Part shown: in pieces, positions 24,686 to 36,395 of the stretch
How positions within the stretch are numbered: the stretch's first letter is position 1
Layout: every line of letters starts with the position of its first letter
From: Nepenthes gracilis
Taxonomy: Eukaryota > Streptophyta > Magnoliopsida > Caryophyllales > Nepenthaceae
NCBI GenBank assembly: GCA_033239525.1
Contig: BSYO01000003.1
Coordinates: 25,103,540-25,167,539, forward strand
Direction: 5' to 3'
DNA: 64,000 nt
Notes under the pieces: generated by a model
What the model was told of the DNA's origin: nothing
The model's database searches: none
Seen by the model: only the letters and a program-made list of their open reading frames with translations
Translations under genes and position numbers: made by a program

Positions 24686-24872
24686 ACGAAGTGGTAGGGA
24701 AGAGAAACTCAAGGAGAAGGAAACGAATGGGACAGAGAGGGACGGAGAGAGCGAGAGAGGCTGGGAGGGAGAGAAATCAGGAAACGGGAGAAAGAGAGAC
24801 GAAAGGCAGAGAGAGAATCGAGAGGGAAGAAGAAACGCAGGAGGAGGAAAGAAGGATCGAGAAGGCGAGGTG
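24686..24872 (+). repeat. ~185-bp purine-rich tract
   Basis: Nearly unbroken A/G on the plus strand (units such as GGGAGAGAAA and AGAGAGCGAGAGAGG), hence C/T on the minus strand, directly upstream of the minus-strand TATA candidate. The 60-aa and 162-aa ORFs across it are low-complexity charged text. Confidence 0.65.
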
Positions 24873-24879
24873 AGGTGGC

Positions 24880-25674
24880 GTTTTGTTATATTATTAATTA
24901 TTATATTAATTATTTATACGTTTTATTATATTATTAATATTTATTTATTTATTACATTTTATCATTATTATTATTATTAATGTTATTATTAGCTATTGAC
25001 ATTATACAATTATTATAATAAATAATATTATTATTTATTATTAATTATTTAATAACACTTATTATTGTTTAATAATATGATAATTACACTCATTTGTAAT
25101 AAATCAAATAATTTTACTCAATCTATGATAACTTGATTGATAATTACTAAAATTAAAAATTACCCTACTTATAATATATAAGAAAATTATGTAATAAATA
25201 TTATTTACACTGATAATTTAATATATAAAGTGATATTTGTCTATATATTTTATAATGCATTGCATGTATCGACTGTTTGCCTAATAATCATTGTTTGGTC
25301 AAAAGTGTAAGTTCAATTTATAAAGCTAAATTTATTAAATTAATGAGTAATAACTCGTTGCTTGCAAAATTAAAAGGTCAAATCAAAGTTAAAAAGACAT
25401 TTAATTAGTTTATGACACTACCAACATATTTAAGGATTACTAAGTCAAAAATAATATTGATAAATATATTATTTTTTAATAATAAGAAGAGTCTAAATTA
25501 TTATAATATAATTATTATAATTTTAAATTAAAAACAATAGATAATATTTTTGAGTTGTAAAATATGTTAAACAAGAATATAATTTTTTAATGGAACATAA
25601 ATATTGATAAAAGAATCATACTTATTAATTAATATAATAGTATTTCCTAATTAATTTAATAACTTAAATAAATT
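24880..25674. other. AT-rich intergenic DNA
   Basis: Runs of TTATTATTAATTATT type. Nothing else recognised. Confidence 0.5.
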
Positions 25675-26288
25675 TGATGGGTACAGTATAATCGGCCCAG
25701 AAAAAAAGTTTAACCGCTTTATCTAATCCATAGGCGGTTATCACCGACGGTTAATTATGGATAAGATTCAGCCTTCTATACAAAGATCTCATAAGGAAGA
25801 AAAAAAGAGAATAGGGGAGGAACGGGAAAAAACCGCAAGAAAAACCTCCAGAAAGGGAGATTAGAGAAATGGCCAGAGATGTACTCTATCTAGAGGGGAA
25901 GGAGGCCAGCCCTCCATGAGCCAAAGGGGCCAAGACAACGGGCAAAAAGCCCATTCAAATGACCTCCCTCTCTCTCCAAGAGATTCCCTTCAATTGACAT
26001 CCATTCAGAGTAAACCGTTCACCGGTTAAATACAACAAAACACTCCACCCACCAAATATGTATCATCCATTTATCTTTTTATATTATTGGAAAGACTTCT
26101 GACTTGAGTATCGGAGGATTTATGGTGAAAACAATTCCCGCCGACCTCTGACGTATCGTTTTTAGTTGTGTTGCGCAGGGTTCAGGTTTGAAACTATGGA
26201 AGGCGGATCCACGTCAGATAGACCAATAAGAAGATCCAATTTGCGATCCCCTGATCCGTATGATAACCCGAATTCCTGGTACGCAACA
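25675..26288 (+). mobile_element. Solo LTR (614 bp), same family as the 3692-4521 LTR
   Basis: It starts TGATGGGTACAGTATAATC and ends ACGCAACA. It is flanked by a perfect 5-bp target duplication AAATT at 25670-25674 and 26289-26293. Blocks such as GGAAAGACTTCTGACTTGAG, GTTGTGTTGCGCAGGGTTCA and GAAACTATGGA match the 3' LTR at 3692-4521 in order. It is shorter than that LTR, so it belongs to a subfamily or carries deletions. Recombination between two LTRs is the usual origin. Confidence 0.88.
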
Positions 26289-26293
26289 AAATT

Positions 26294-27360
26294 AATAGAT
26301 AACTATAGAGAAACAGGGATAAAAAATAGAAACAAAATTGATTGTGAAAGTGATTTGAAAAATTAATACTTGTTCAATATATTATTTTAAAATTTATATA
26401 TATTTACATTTGTATAAATTTATAAAATATTTATAATTGAAACAAAATATTAGTATACAAGTAGAATTAAACATATATAAGATTTATATTATAAGAAATA
26501 AAAAAAAAACAATTATAAAAAAACATATTTCCATATTTTTTGACTTTTTTGAATTTTAGTTAATAATAAAAAATGAGAACTCTATTTTTAATAAGTATAT
26601 CCCTTTTCATATTTTTAACTAAAATAAAACATTACTACTAAAATAGCATTGGACATGCTGAAAATACACTGACTTTTGTTTGACTAGTGATTTGGTGTTC
26701 AAAATCAATGTTATTATTTTCACTTGTAAGAGAACATAAATTTAATACAAGCCTATTTTCTCCTCATTATTATATTTATTGTACTATTTTTAAAAATTTT
26801 AGAAAATTGCTAATAATATTTTTTTATTTATTAATTTGTTTCTCACAAATAAAAAATAAAAATTTTAAATTAATAAATTTAAAGTAAAAGTATTTACTTT
26901 CCCTATAATAAATATAGTATTATGATGACCATTTTTAATCTTTACTAAAATCTTTTTAGTAATGTGATATTATAATTATTAATTTATAATAAAAATATTT
27001 AAATAAAATAGACTATACTTTTCTTATAAATAATATATTTCTTACATAGAGATTCTTAATTTAAAATACTTAGATAATATTTTAATCTAAATATTATATT
27101 TTAAAATACTTTATAATTTTTAGACATTTTATATATTAACATAAATTTTTATATAAAAATATATATAAATAAACATCGCAATTATTTTTAATTGATTCTT
27201 TGTGAAGTTATACCCATTCACGGATATAGTTTTTATCGGACCAAATATGAATAAATAATTCTAAATTTTGGTCAAAGTGATTTGTGTTGGATCGACAAAT
27301 GATTTTGATTAGGTTAAAAGAAAAGGACAAATGGGAAGGGATAATTTTTGGATATGAAAA
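26294..27360. other. AT-rich upstream flank of the CSLC gene
   Basis: Very AT-rich. No gene or delimited repeat seen. The last 100 bp are likely the distal promoter of the CSLC gene. Confidence 0.45.
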
Positions 27361-27367
27361 TTACAGA

Positions 27368-27375
27368 TATAAATA
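27368..27375 (+). promoter_or_regulatory. TATA box of the CSLC gene
   Basis: TATAAATA at this position, followed by AGGAAG, lies about 292 bp before the start codon. Transcription would begin near 27400, giving a leader of roughly 265 nt with a purine-rich second half. Confidence 0.55.
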
Positions 27376-27407
27376 GGAAGAGAAGATGAAGTGCTTAGAC
27401 AAGTTAA

Positions 27408-27610
27408 TGCAGACAAGCATGGAAATTAGTAACTATACAACCATCACCGTTAATTTTAGTTTTTCACTTTCTAAGTATAGCCGAGACCTGGAACTCCGGA
27501 TCGCATACCACGGTGGGAAGAGAGAGGGAGAGAGGACCGACAGCACCAGCCTCACCGGAGAGAGGAGATTCAGAGAGGGAGATAAGAGAGGCAGAGGGAG
27601 GCTGCAATGA
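27408..27610 (+). other. Upstream ORF in the CSLC leader
   Basis: An ATG at 27408 opens a frame that ends with TGA at 27608-27610, 56 nt before the main start. A further in-frame ATG lies at 27386, but probably upstream of the transcription start. If the leader begins near 27400 this uORF of 67 codons would be translated first. Its peptide has no homology I recognise. Confidence 0.35.
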
Positions 27611-27666
27611 TTCACAGATCTGTAGCAAAATCAAGCATCCATCGAAACGATTCTTCATAATTTCAT

Positions 27667-30600
27667 ATGTCTCGACCTACAAACTACGAGTTCCAGGAAT
27701 GGTGGAACCAGCAGAGAAGGCACTCCGACTTCTTTTCTTCCGCCAGTACCGCCTCCTCCGAAAACCCTGCCTTCTTTGCGGTAGAGATCCGAAGCCCCCC
27801 TGGTGCGGATCGTACTTTCGACAAGGATCGCCCTCGCGTTCGCAACGCCCGTCAGCTCTCTTTTGTCTTCCTGTTGAAGTTCCAGCAAATTTTTCACTCT
27901 CTGTCACACCTCGCCGCTGGATTCATATGCATTATCCGAACAGCGAACCGTCGGATCGTTAATTCTCCGTCGTTTCGGCGTTCGGAGTCTCGGTTCTATC
28001 GGATAATTAAGATTTTTTTGATTATTGTTGTGGTGTTGTTGATTTTCGAGCTCGTAGCTTACTTTAAGGGATGGCATTTTAGTCCTCCATCGTTCCATAA
28101 GTCTGAAGTGTTAGGGCTACCTGGACTTGTATACGCGAGCTGGTTGAGAGTGCGCGCAGATTATCTCGCGCCGCCACTGCAGAGTATGGCCAATGTGTGT
28201 ATTGTTTTGTTTCTGGTACAATCGGTCGATCGGGCGATTTTGATGCTAGGATGCATTTGGATAAAGTTGCGTAGAATAAAGCCGATGGCGGTGATGAAGT
28301 ACTCGTCGGAGGACCCCGAGAATCAGAACGTGGAGAACTATCCAATGGTTCTGGTACAGATTCCCATGTGCAATGAGAGAGAGGTAAGAGGATGTAGGTT
28401 TCGGATCCATGCTTCATTCTCTCTCTCATGACTGTTCCTTTGTAAAAGTGTGGTTGCTTTCTAGTTTGCGTGCAATGGTTTCCCGTTAGATTCGATGCCA
28501 ATGAGCAAATTAGATGACAAGTTGCTAGCTCCATGTGTTGCTTTTGCAGTAAATGTTCAAATTTCAAGATGCTGTTGTTAAATATCACGGAACTTACTTT
28601 TCATATTTGGGCACATTTAGCGAATCTAACTTGTCATATGATTTTCTTGATGTGTCTAATTTGCCAAAGACGATTGAAGTAGATGATCTTGTTCATTTTT
28701 TTTTTTTTTTTTTATGTAGTATTATCCGGAAGTGATCAAGAAAGTTCACGATTAATATTGTTAATTATTTATAGTATAGCTGATGAGATTTATTGTTGGC
28801 CTTTGAAATTTAGTAGAGTGACATGTGTGGTACCTACGAATTTATTTAACTTGGGGGGAGAGCGTCCATTACTGCTTCTAAATCTTCTTTCTTTGGGGAA
28901 AAAAATAAGATTAAAGTAAGATATCATCTTCTGTTTGATGTAGCATTATCTGGAAAGTGGTTAAAAAGGCTAATGGCTCAAGAAGATAATGTTGGAGCAT
29001 TAGTGTTGTAACTTTTTTGGGTAGGTGAAGATGGATTGAGGAGAGTTGGTAGGAAATGAATCCAAGTCATTATCGTTTGCATGTGGCTAGTCAACCACCA
29101 AGGTATCTTGATTTTCTGAATGTTGTTTTGGAAAACTGGTAAATCTGGGGAAGGTGCCAAAGCGTGGATTTCCTAGTGACTTTACGGATTTGGAGTTTGG
29201 AAATGGATTTGAAATTGCGGGAAGAACTACATAACTGGAAATGAATGGAAGATCCAACCTTGGCCCTTTTATTTGTACTCCTTACTGGAAAAGGGGGGAA
29301 CAGAGTGAAATGAGTCTTTCATCTGGAAGAAAGTTACAAGGCCCAGGTCTTATCCACATTTTTCCTTTGTATGAGAGTATATGTTTAGTATTGGTAACCA
29401 AAACGTCATGGAGAATTTGATATTTTCTTTGCAGAACAGAGAATGAAACAATGAACAAGATCCCCTATTGCAATTGGGTGTCTATTTGGTGGAAACATAG
29501 CAGTTGGAAAAAATAGATATTTTGTGTGCAAAAGAGAGAAAAACCATAAATCATCTCCTCCATTGCAGATGGGTGAGCCCCTTTCACTATATTATCCCAT
29601 GTTTTCATCAGGGTCCTGAAGGTCTTTGCTGGAACATTAAGTTGAGCTCTCTGTTCAGAGCTGGGCGACCTGCAGATCACCACACAGGCTTTTAGAATGC
29701 AATCCCACTGGTCATTACGTGGACTGAAATACATTGAGAAATATTCAATGTTCTTGTGAACTCCCTAACGAGATCATGGAGAAATGTTTTTATACTTCAA
29801 AGCAATGCCGAAATGTTTTCTAACTCGTTTTCCTTTTCAAGCATCATTAAACCTGTCGTTCTTGTTGAAGATGGAGTGCAAATAGCCTGTGCAGATGGGT
29901 GGCATAAAATTTCTCTTATTCAGCAAAGGTGCCAGGAGGGGGGTTGCGGGAGAGGAGGATTCTTTATCTGCTGATCAAGGAGTGATGGACCCAACGTAAG
30001 ATGATAAGATCTAAGGCTTCCCTGGTGACGGGTTCATCTTGCTATTTCTGGCTCGAGGATAGAGTTTTCCTTTTATTTACTGAATTTACTATTGGAAGAT
30101 TCAGCTTTGGACGGCTACATTTTCCAACTCTTAAAATTTTTAGGTTTTTAAATATCTTTATTTTGACCTTAAAGGTCTTTAATTAGTAATAAGCTGCTTT
30201 GGCTAGAACTGCTGTGAATCACTGTCTCATGGATGAACTTGAACTCCCCAGCCTTTCTCAGCATGAAGGGAAAATGCAAGATGTAATAAAAGGATAGAAA
30301 CTGAGAATGTGATCAATGTGCTGGATAATGAAATGATGAATATACCATGATCTGAATTTGAATATTTCACAAAAGCAATGCAAAAGAAAACCCTTGTTTA
30401 GATTTTGAATTTGTGAACGAAGTTTCTTTTTTTTAATTCCTGCAAGTTAAATAATGAAAATGTAAATCTTCTCTCCCTCTATTCGGTGAAAAAGCTGGAT
30501 ATTGTATGTTCTTTGGGTCTAGTCAACGATCATTTTCTGATTTGTTTGACTTGAGTTTACTTGTCAAGAACAAGTAATAATCTTGGTTTTTGGCAAATAA

Positions 30601-33600
30601 TGCCCCCTATTTGCGGTACTTAACAGGTCTATCAGCATTCAATTGGAGCAGTCTGTGTCCAGGACTGGCCAAAGGAAAGAATGCTTGTGCAAATTCTTGA
30701 TGATTCTGATGATCTGGATGTTCAACTCCTAATCAAAGCAGAAGTACATAAATGGCAGCAGAAGGGTGTTCGCATTGTGTATAGACACCGTCTCATCCGT
30801 ACAGGCTATAAGGCAGGAAATCTCAAATCTGCAATGAGCTGTGACTATGTTAAAGAATATGAGTTCGTGGCAATCTTCGATGCTGATTTTCAGCCAGCAC
30901 CGGATTTTCTCAAGAAAACTATTCCTTATTTCAAGGTACCTTCGGTTTTTTTTTTAATCCTTTAAGATTTCTTACCTTCATTTTTTTGGGTGTAGAGAAA
31001 TTTAATTTAAGAAACCCACTGGGGTACATTTCATTTCATTTTTTTTTTCTGTTTCTTTTTTCTTAGGGATGGGATGGATGTTGTAGTCTACTGAGAAAAT
31101 TTTGCAGGTATCTTTATTATTCTGCAAGAAATTAAAAAGTATGAGTACAAGAAGTTTAAACATGTATAGTCTGTTGTTGATACTTTAAGGCAGTGAAAAC
31201 TCTATAGATGTCAAGTTTTAAAGCATTTAGTTCTGATTGTATATTGAAACAGTACCTTGCATTACATCCTCACTACGTTGCCAAACAAGTAGGGGCACCC
31301 CTAATCAATTGCAATTGAGACCCTAAGATAATAGGGAAGCTTAAAGTATACAAATATTCGATATATATAAAGAATTGGTTTTAGATACTATGGATACGAG
31401 TCAATAATCCTGCTCATGCATCATCACCATATCATTAGTAAAAAGTGTGCATAAAATAAATTAACATAAATATTAGAAATAGATAAAACTTAATAATGAA
31501 TGAGTTCTTGAAAAAAAAATCCTCTAGGTTTTTCAATCTAATTAAAGTAAATCTAGTAGTGAAAGCCAATTTACAATTAGGTGATATTGATGTGCTAACC
31601 TCAACTTATAGGCCAAGTGGTGTTGACATGCTTCTCCTTCTGAAGAACTTCTCGGATTTGTACATAGCAATAGAACCAAATACCTTTTGATTTTTTCGCA
31701 AATTTTACTTTACTGCCATGGGAATATCCGACGCTAATCGAATTCCAGTGTCCATGCCACCGGTAGAACTCTGTAGGCTAACTAGCTGAAACAAGTGTTA
31801 AATAATAGTAGGAGTTTTGAAAATGAGAAAATGTCAAGCTTTTTAATCACTAACAACAAATGAGGTTTTCTCCAATAATGAGGCTTTCAACTTCAATCCA
31901 CACTTTTCCCACTTTCTTTTGCTTTGACAATAATCAATGGAGCGGCCACACATTTTAGTAAAGTGCCCAGGAAGAGTAAAGGGAGAGTATTTAAAGTTGG
32001 GATTGAAAAACTAGGGTTTAAAGCACGGAATGGGAAATCAAATACGTTGGCATGCGAATGCTAGCTCGCATGAGCTTGTATCATGTGTGCATCAAACACA
32101 ATAAATTTGTCTCAACTATGGAGTGCTTCATGCTCCCATCAAATGTTGGACCACTATCCCATGTCCGCAAATGCGCCCTTCTTGCATGGAGTCAGTGTCC
32201 CAAATGTGCACCTGCGCTTTTCATTGCACTTGATCCATTCCATCTTGAGTGAGCTTAACTTGAGTCTCATTTGAGCACAATCAATAAAGAAAAAAGACTA
32301 AAATATATCTTGACTAGGACTAAGTTACAAATGATAGCCAATACAATAGACCACGCATGTTGTGCATATTTGCTGCATAGTGGTGTTAGGAGAGCACTAT
32401 TAGCTGACGTGGCGCCCATCCCGCCATCCAAGCCAGCGAGCCCACATAAAAATTGATGGATGGATGAGGTGCTATGTCACCCGTAGGGTTCCCCAAAACA
32501 TTTCTCTTTGCTGCAAGCTGTTTGTTTTCAGTGACTAATTTTTTATCATCTTATGTTTTCTCTTGAAGGGTAATGATGATTTAGCTTTAGTCCAAGCAAG
32601 ATGGGCCTTTGTGAATAAGGATGAGAACTTGCTCACCAGATTGCAAAACATTAACTTAACATTCCACTTTGAGATCGAACAGCAAGTTAATGGAGTTTTC
32701 ATCAACTTCTTTGGTTTTAATGGAACTGCTGGTGTCTGGAGAATCAAAGCTCTGGAAGAATGTGGTGGCTGGCTGGAAAGAACAACCGTTGAGGACATGG
32801 ATATTGCTGTTCGTGCTCACCTTTGTGGTTGGAAATTCATATTTTTGAACGATGTAAAGGTCTGTAACCATAGGCATAAATATCGGCCGATATGTATCTG
32901 TATTGGTTTCCCAATATCAATATTTTTAAACATCGTGACAATACCGTGATATGCTATCATATTAATGACATATTGCAATATATCGGCCGATATACTCAAT
33001 ATTTAGCCAATATATAATTGGTTAATATAGTCCCGTCAGCTTATGATTTTTAGAATTTTTTTTCTTCCGATTTGTCTGATATCAATATCATTGCGACTGA
33101 TATCAATAATGGTACTTTCATTTATGTCGTAATAGAATAGTATTTTTGTACCTATCTTTTACTGAAAAGATAATGTTGTGCTTGATGAGAACTCTCTTTT
33201 GCAGTGCCTTTGTGAATTGCCAGAGTCCTACGAAGCATACAAAAAACAGCAGCATCGCTGGCATTCCGGTCCTATGCAGTTATTCCGCATGTGCTTCTTG
33301 GACATTATCCGAGCAAAGGTAAACAAACTTTTTACATATTTTAACCTCATAGAGGGTAGTTTAATTTATATTAGTTTTCTTTTGATTTTATATGGATTTT
33401 CCATATCTCGCTCCCATTGATGAAAATGTCTTTTGATATGTAAAGTATCGATTGATTTGTATCAACATTGGAAGGCCCAATGCCAATATTTCCCACTATC
33501 GGGAAACCACCTTAATGTTTTAGCCGATATGTATTGACCGATTTTTTTGGTTTTTGTGAGCTTAAATTCAGGTGTTTTAAATATATATAAATCTTCTAAG

Positions 33601-34666
33601 TAAACTAAATCTACTTAATTTTTAGAGGTATAAAGCATGCATATATCAAAGTTTTTGAGCATTTTTTTTTTTGACCAAGAGAATTTTTTTTTTTTTTTTT
33701 GTATTCTCAACTTCTGATATTTATATGTATCACCTAATAATATCAATGACAATTTCGATATTTTCTACCATGGTCATTGCTCATGTATTCCAAAGGAACG
33801 ACTCTTTGTATAATAAAATGGTGTTTTTATGAAATTACATTTCAATCACCATCGAAATGTACGAGTCATCGAAATATCGTTTTATTTTAAAGATTTTATA
33901 TTTTCCAGATTCGGTGCATTCTTGAATTAATACTTTACCATGAAGACTTCCTTGATATTGAAAGGAGAAATTTGTTCTCTTGCTAATACTTCATTTTCCC
34001 TGTTTCTTTTTTTCCATTCTATTTCAGGTGAGCTGGGCAAAGAAAGCCAATTTGATTTTTCTCTTCTTCATCCTTCGCAAGCTCATCCTACCCTTCTACT
34101 CATTCACACTCTTCTGCATTATTCTCCCTCTCACCATGTTCCTCCCAGAAGCCCATTTACCAGCTTGGGTAGTTTGCTATGTCCCGGGATTGATGTCCGT
34201 CCTCAATATCCTCCCAGCCCCACGGTCATTTCCTTTCATAGTTCCGTATCTTCTCTTCGAGAACACCATGTCGGTTACAAAATTCAATGCCATGATTTCT
34301 GGGTTGTTCCGATTCAAGGGCTCCTATGAGTGGATAGTCACGAAGAAATCAGGAAGGTCATCCGAGGCCGACTTGATTACTTTATCCGGGCGAGAATCCG
34401 AACCTCTAGTTGAGAATAACATCATCCAACGGTCCTCCTCAGACTCGGGTTTAGGCGAGTTAAACAAATCTAAGCTGTCGAAAAAAAGCGGGAAAATTAG
34501 AAGGAATCGATTGTACAGAAAGGAACTTGCCCTTGCATTCATCTTGTTGACTGCCTCGGTTAGAAGCTTGTTATCTGCCCAAGGAATTCACTTCTATTTC
34601 CTATTGTTTCAGGGGATCACTTTCCTTGTGGTCGGTCTCGATTTGATTGGTGAACAGGTCAGTTGA
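27667..34666 (+). CDS. CSLC6: Cellulose-synthase-like C glucan synthase (CSLC6 type), 689 aa, five exons
   Basis: Exons are 27667-28383, 30627-30935, 32569-32859, 33205-33318 and 34028-34666. All introns are GT-AG and fall between codons (239, 103, 97, 38 and 212 codons plus stop). The product is a GT2 integral Golgi enzyme that makes the beta-1,4-glucan backbone of xyloglucan, with XXT xylosyltransferases as partners. Visible parts: N-terminus [13 protein letters not shown] as in the CSLC6 subgroup; N-terminal membrane segments around residues 108-125 and 160-190; catalytic motifs D264-D265, DAD (324-326), VEDMD with E417-D418, and QQHRW (454-458); then C-terminal membrane segments and the ending DLIGEQVS. 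The serine-rich loop before the last helices ([10 protein letters not shown]) is a family hallmark. All key residues are present and no frame damage is seen. Introns 3 and 4 contain the TATCGG repeat. Confidence 0.96.
32868..33130 (-). repeat. TATCGG-rich dispersed repeat, copy c (CSLC intron 3)
   Basis: Contains two exact 14-bp palindromes ATATCGGCCGATAT about 100 bp apart, plus CCAATATCAATATT, CGTGACAATACCGTGATATG, GATTTTTAGAATTTTT and, at its right end, the reverse complement of the family start (ATTGATATCAG...TACCATTATTGATATC). It fills about three quarters of the 345-bp intron and begins about 10 bp after the exon 3 donor. Confidence 0.75.
33430..33775 (-). repeat. TATCGG-rich dispersed repeat, copy d (CSLC intron 4)
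   Basis: Blocks AAAGTATCGATTGATTTGTATC, CCCAATGCCAATATTTCCC, AGCCGATATGTATTGACCG, AATATCAATGACAATTTCG and the right end GATATTTTCTACCATGG (the inverted family start). Two poly(T) runs interrupt it near 33660 and 33690. Confidence 0.6.
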
Positions 34667-36395
34667 TCCTTTCGTTAATAGTTCATAGTGGTGAAACTCT
34701 ACTAGTTAAGCTGTCGGCACCAAAGCCTGTTCATGGAAAAATAATAATCGAAGCTTCTCCCTTGCCTTTCTCGGACTCAGATAATTGTAGTTTCACATAT
34801 TTTCTGTCAGAGAACAACATCCATTTATCATTGGGGAGAATTCATGTGTCGGATTAGGGTTTTGTAGTGGAAGATCTGGGAGGAGAGGAAGTAGCGGCAG
34901 TGGGAAGATCTGTGCAATTTCGATGCTAGTTTTTTGGCACAAGGACGTTTGAGTTGCCCTCTGCTACATCTTAAGGTCCAAGGGTAGGGCAGTTTCGTTT
35001 GATTCTCATGCTTTTTATCAGTTCTAGTCTTACGCCCATTTCTTTCATTGGTTGTTATTGACCATAAAAACCGAGAAATGGGGGCAAAGTTCCGTTGGAT
35101 TGCATCATTCGTCATTAATTCTTTACGATTCGTCTCATTTTTCATGTAGATTTTAAGTTAAATTTTGGTGATATATATGCGTAGTGACATTTGTTAACGG
35201 TACTCTGGAAATTTGTTGTATTCTTGCTTTACTGTGCCACTAGATATTCAGTTTTGATTTAATGTGAAGTTATGTTTCATCCATTCTCCCGAGCTGTTGA
35301 TGATAAATATTAGTTCTGTATTGGGGGAATCTGCGACGGCCCTCCTGCTAATTGAGCTGCTTTATTATTTTAGAGGTCAGAATTAAGTGACAAAAATAGC
35401 TTCAAACAGGAGGTTTATTTTAGAATTTTATTATGTTTCTTTATTAAAACTACTATAAATGACATGGTGAGGATTAAAGGAGCATTTTTAACATATCATT
35501 TTTAATATTAATTTTTTTTCATACTATAAAGATCACATTTAACCTTTAAAAGAATTAAGTCATCCTAATGTTTGAAATTAGCATTAAAGAAACCGTTATA
35601 TTCAAAATCCTGATGTCGAATAAAATACCCTGCAAAATCCTGATGTCGAATAAAATACCCTGCAACATACGTCAGGTTGAACAAGAACCAAGCAACGTAA
35701 CTCATTAACAAATTTTAAAATTTTAGAGGTAAAATCTAATGATTTAAAATTTTTGAAAAATTTGCGCTGTAAGACGAGATTTTGCCACGTAGCCTTGAAA
35801 ATTCGCAGTATATCCTAGTTGATATTCCTAGTATTTAAACCAAAGTTATTATATAAGTAGTGATTAAAGTGGGAAGCTACAATACATTCCCACCAAATAC
35901 TAGACTTTCTATAGAAAAAAATAATCAAATAACACCAACGCCATCGGACCATTGTTTACAAATATCATACCACTGAGACGAGTCATCCGTGGTGGACACT
36001 AATCGGCCCTACTCACTGTGGGGCCTGACCCTCAAATCTTAGGGTAGGATACCCAAAAGGCAGAGCTCGCTTGAGCATCAACCTCCGAGGCAACATGCGA
36101 ATGCAGGGTAGCACTTTGTGGTTTGTAGGGTCCGTAAGTCCTATTGTAGATACTATTCTTAGCTGAAAATGGTTCATGAGAAGGACCTCTTCAATAATAA
36201 GCAACCATGTTTACTTGGTATTCACACGCACAAAAAATCCAGACCAGCAGCTTTCTTATGCCAAATACCAAGTTTCCACAAAGAAAGAAATAAAAACACC
36301 AAACAAATACGAAGAACGATTACTTCATTACTTTCTGCTTTTACTTCCTCTCCGTTAAGGCTGCTCTTCTGATGCTGTGTTCTTCTCCAATTGGT
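34667..36395. other. Convergent intergenic region between CSLC6 and FKBP62
   Basis: The first several hundred bases should be the CSLC 3' UTR and the last few hundred the 3' UTR of the minus-strand FKBP62 gene. A GC-richer, unidentified block lies at 35940-36165. No additional gene is supported. Confidence 0.5.
35603..35662 (+). repeat. Perfect 30-bp tandem duplication
   Basis: Two adjacent identical 30-bp units, each starting CAAAATCCTGATGTCG and ending TACCCTG. Confidence 0.85.

Noticed and set aside
24492..24980. A 162-aa ORF with a charged Arg/Glu/Gly stretch
   Set aside because: It is the translation of a purine tract followed by AT-rich sequence; no homology or splice context.
27513..27962. 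A 149-aa ORF overlapping the CSLC start
   Set aside because: Wrong frame relative to the clear CSLC6 N-terminus beginning at 27667.
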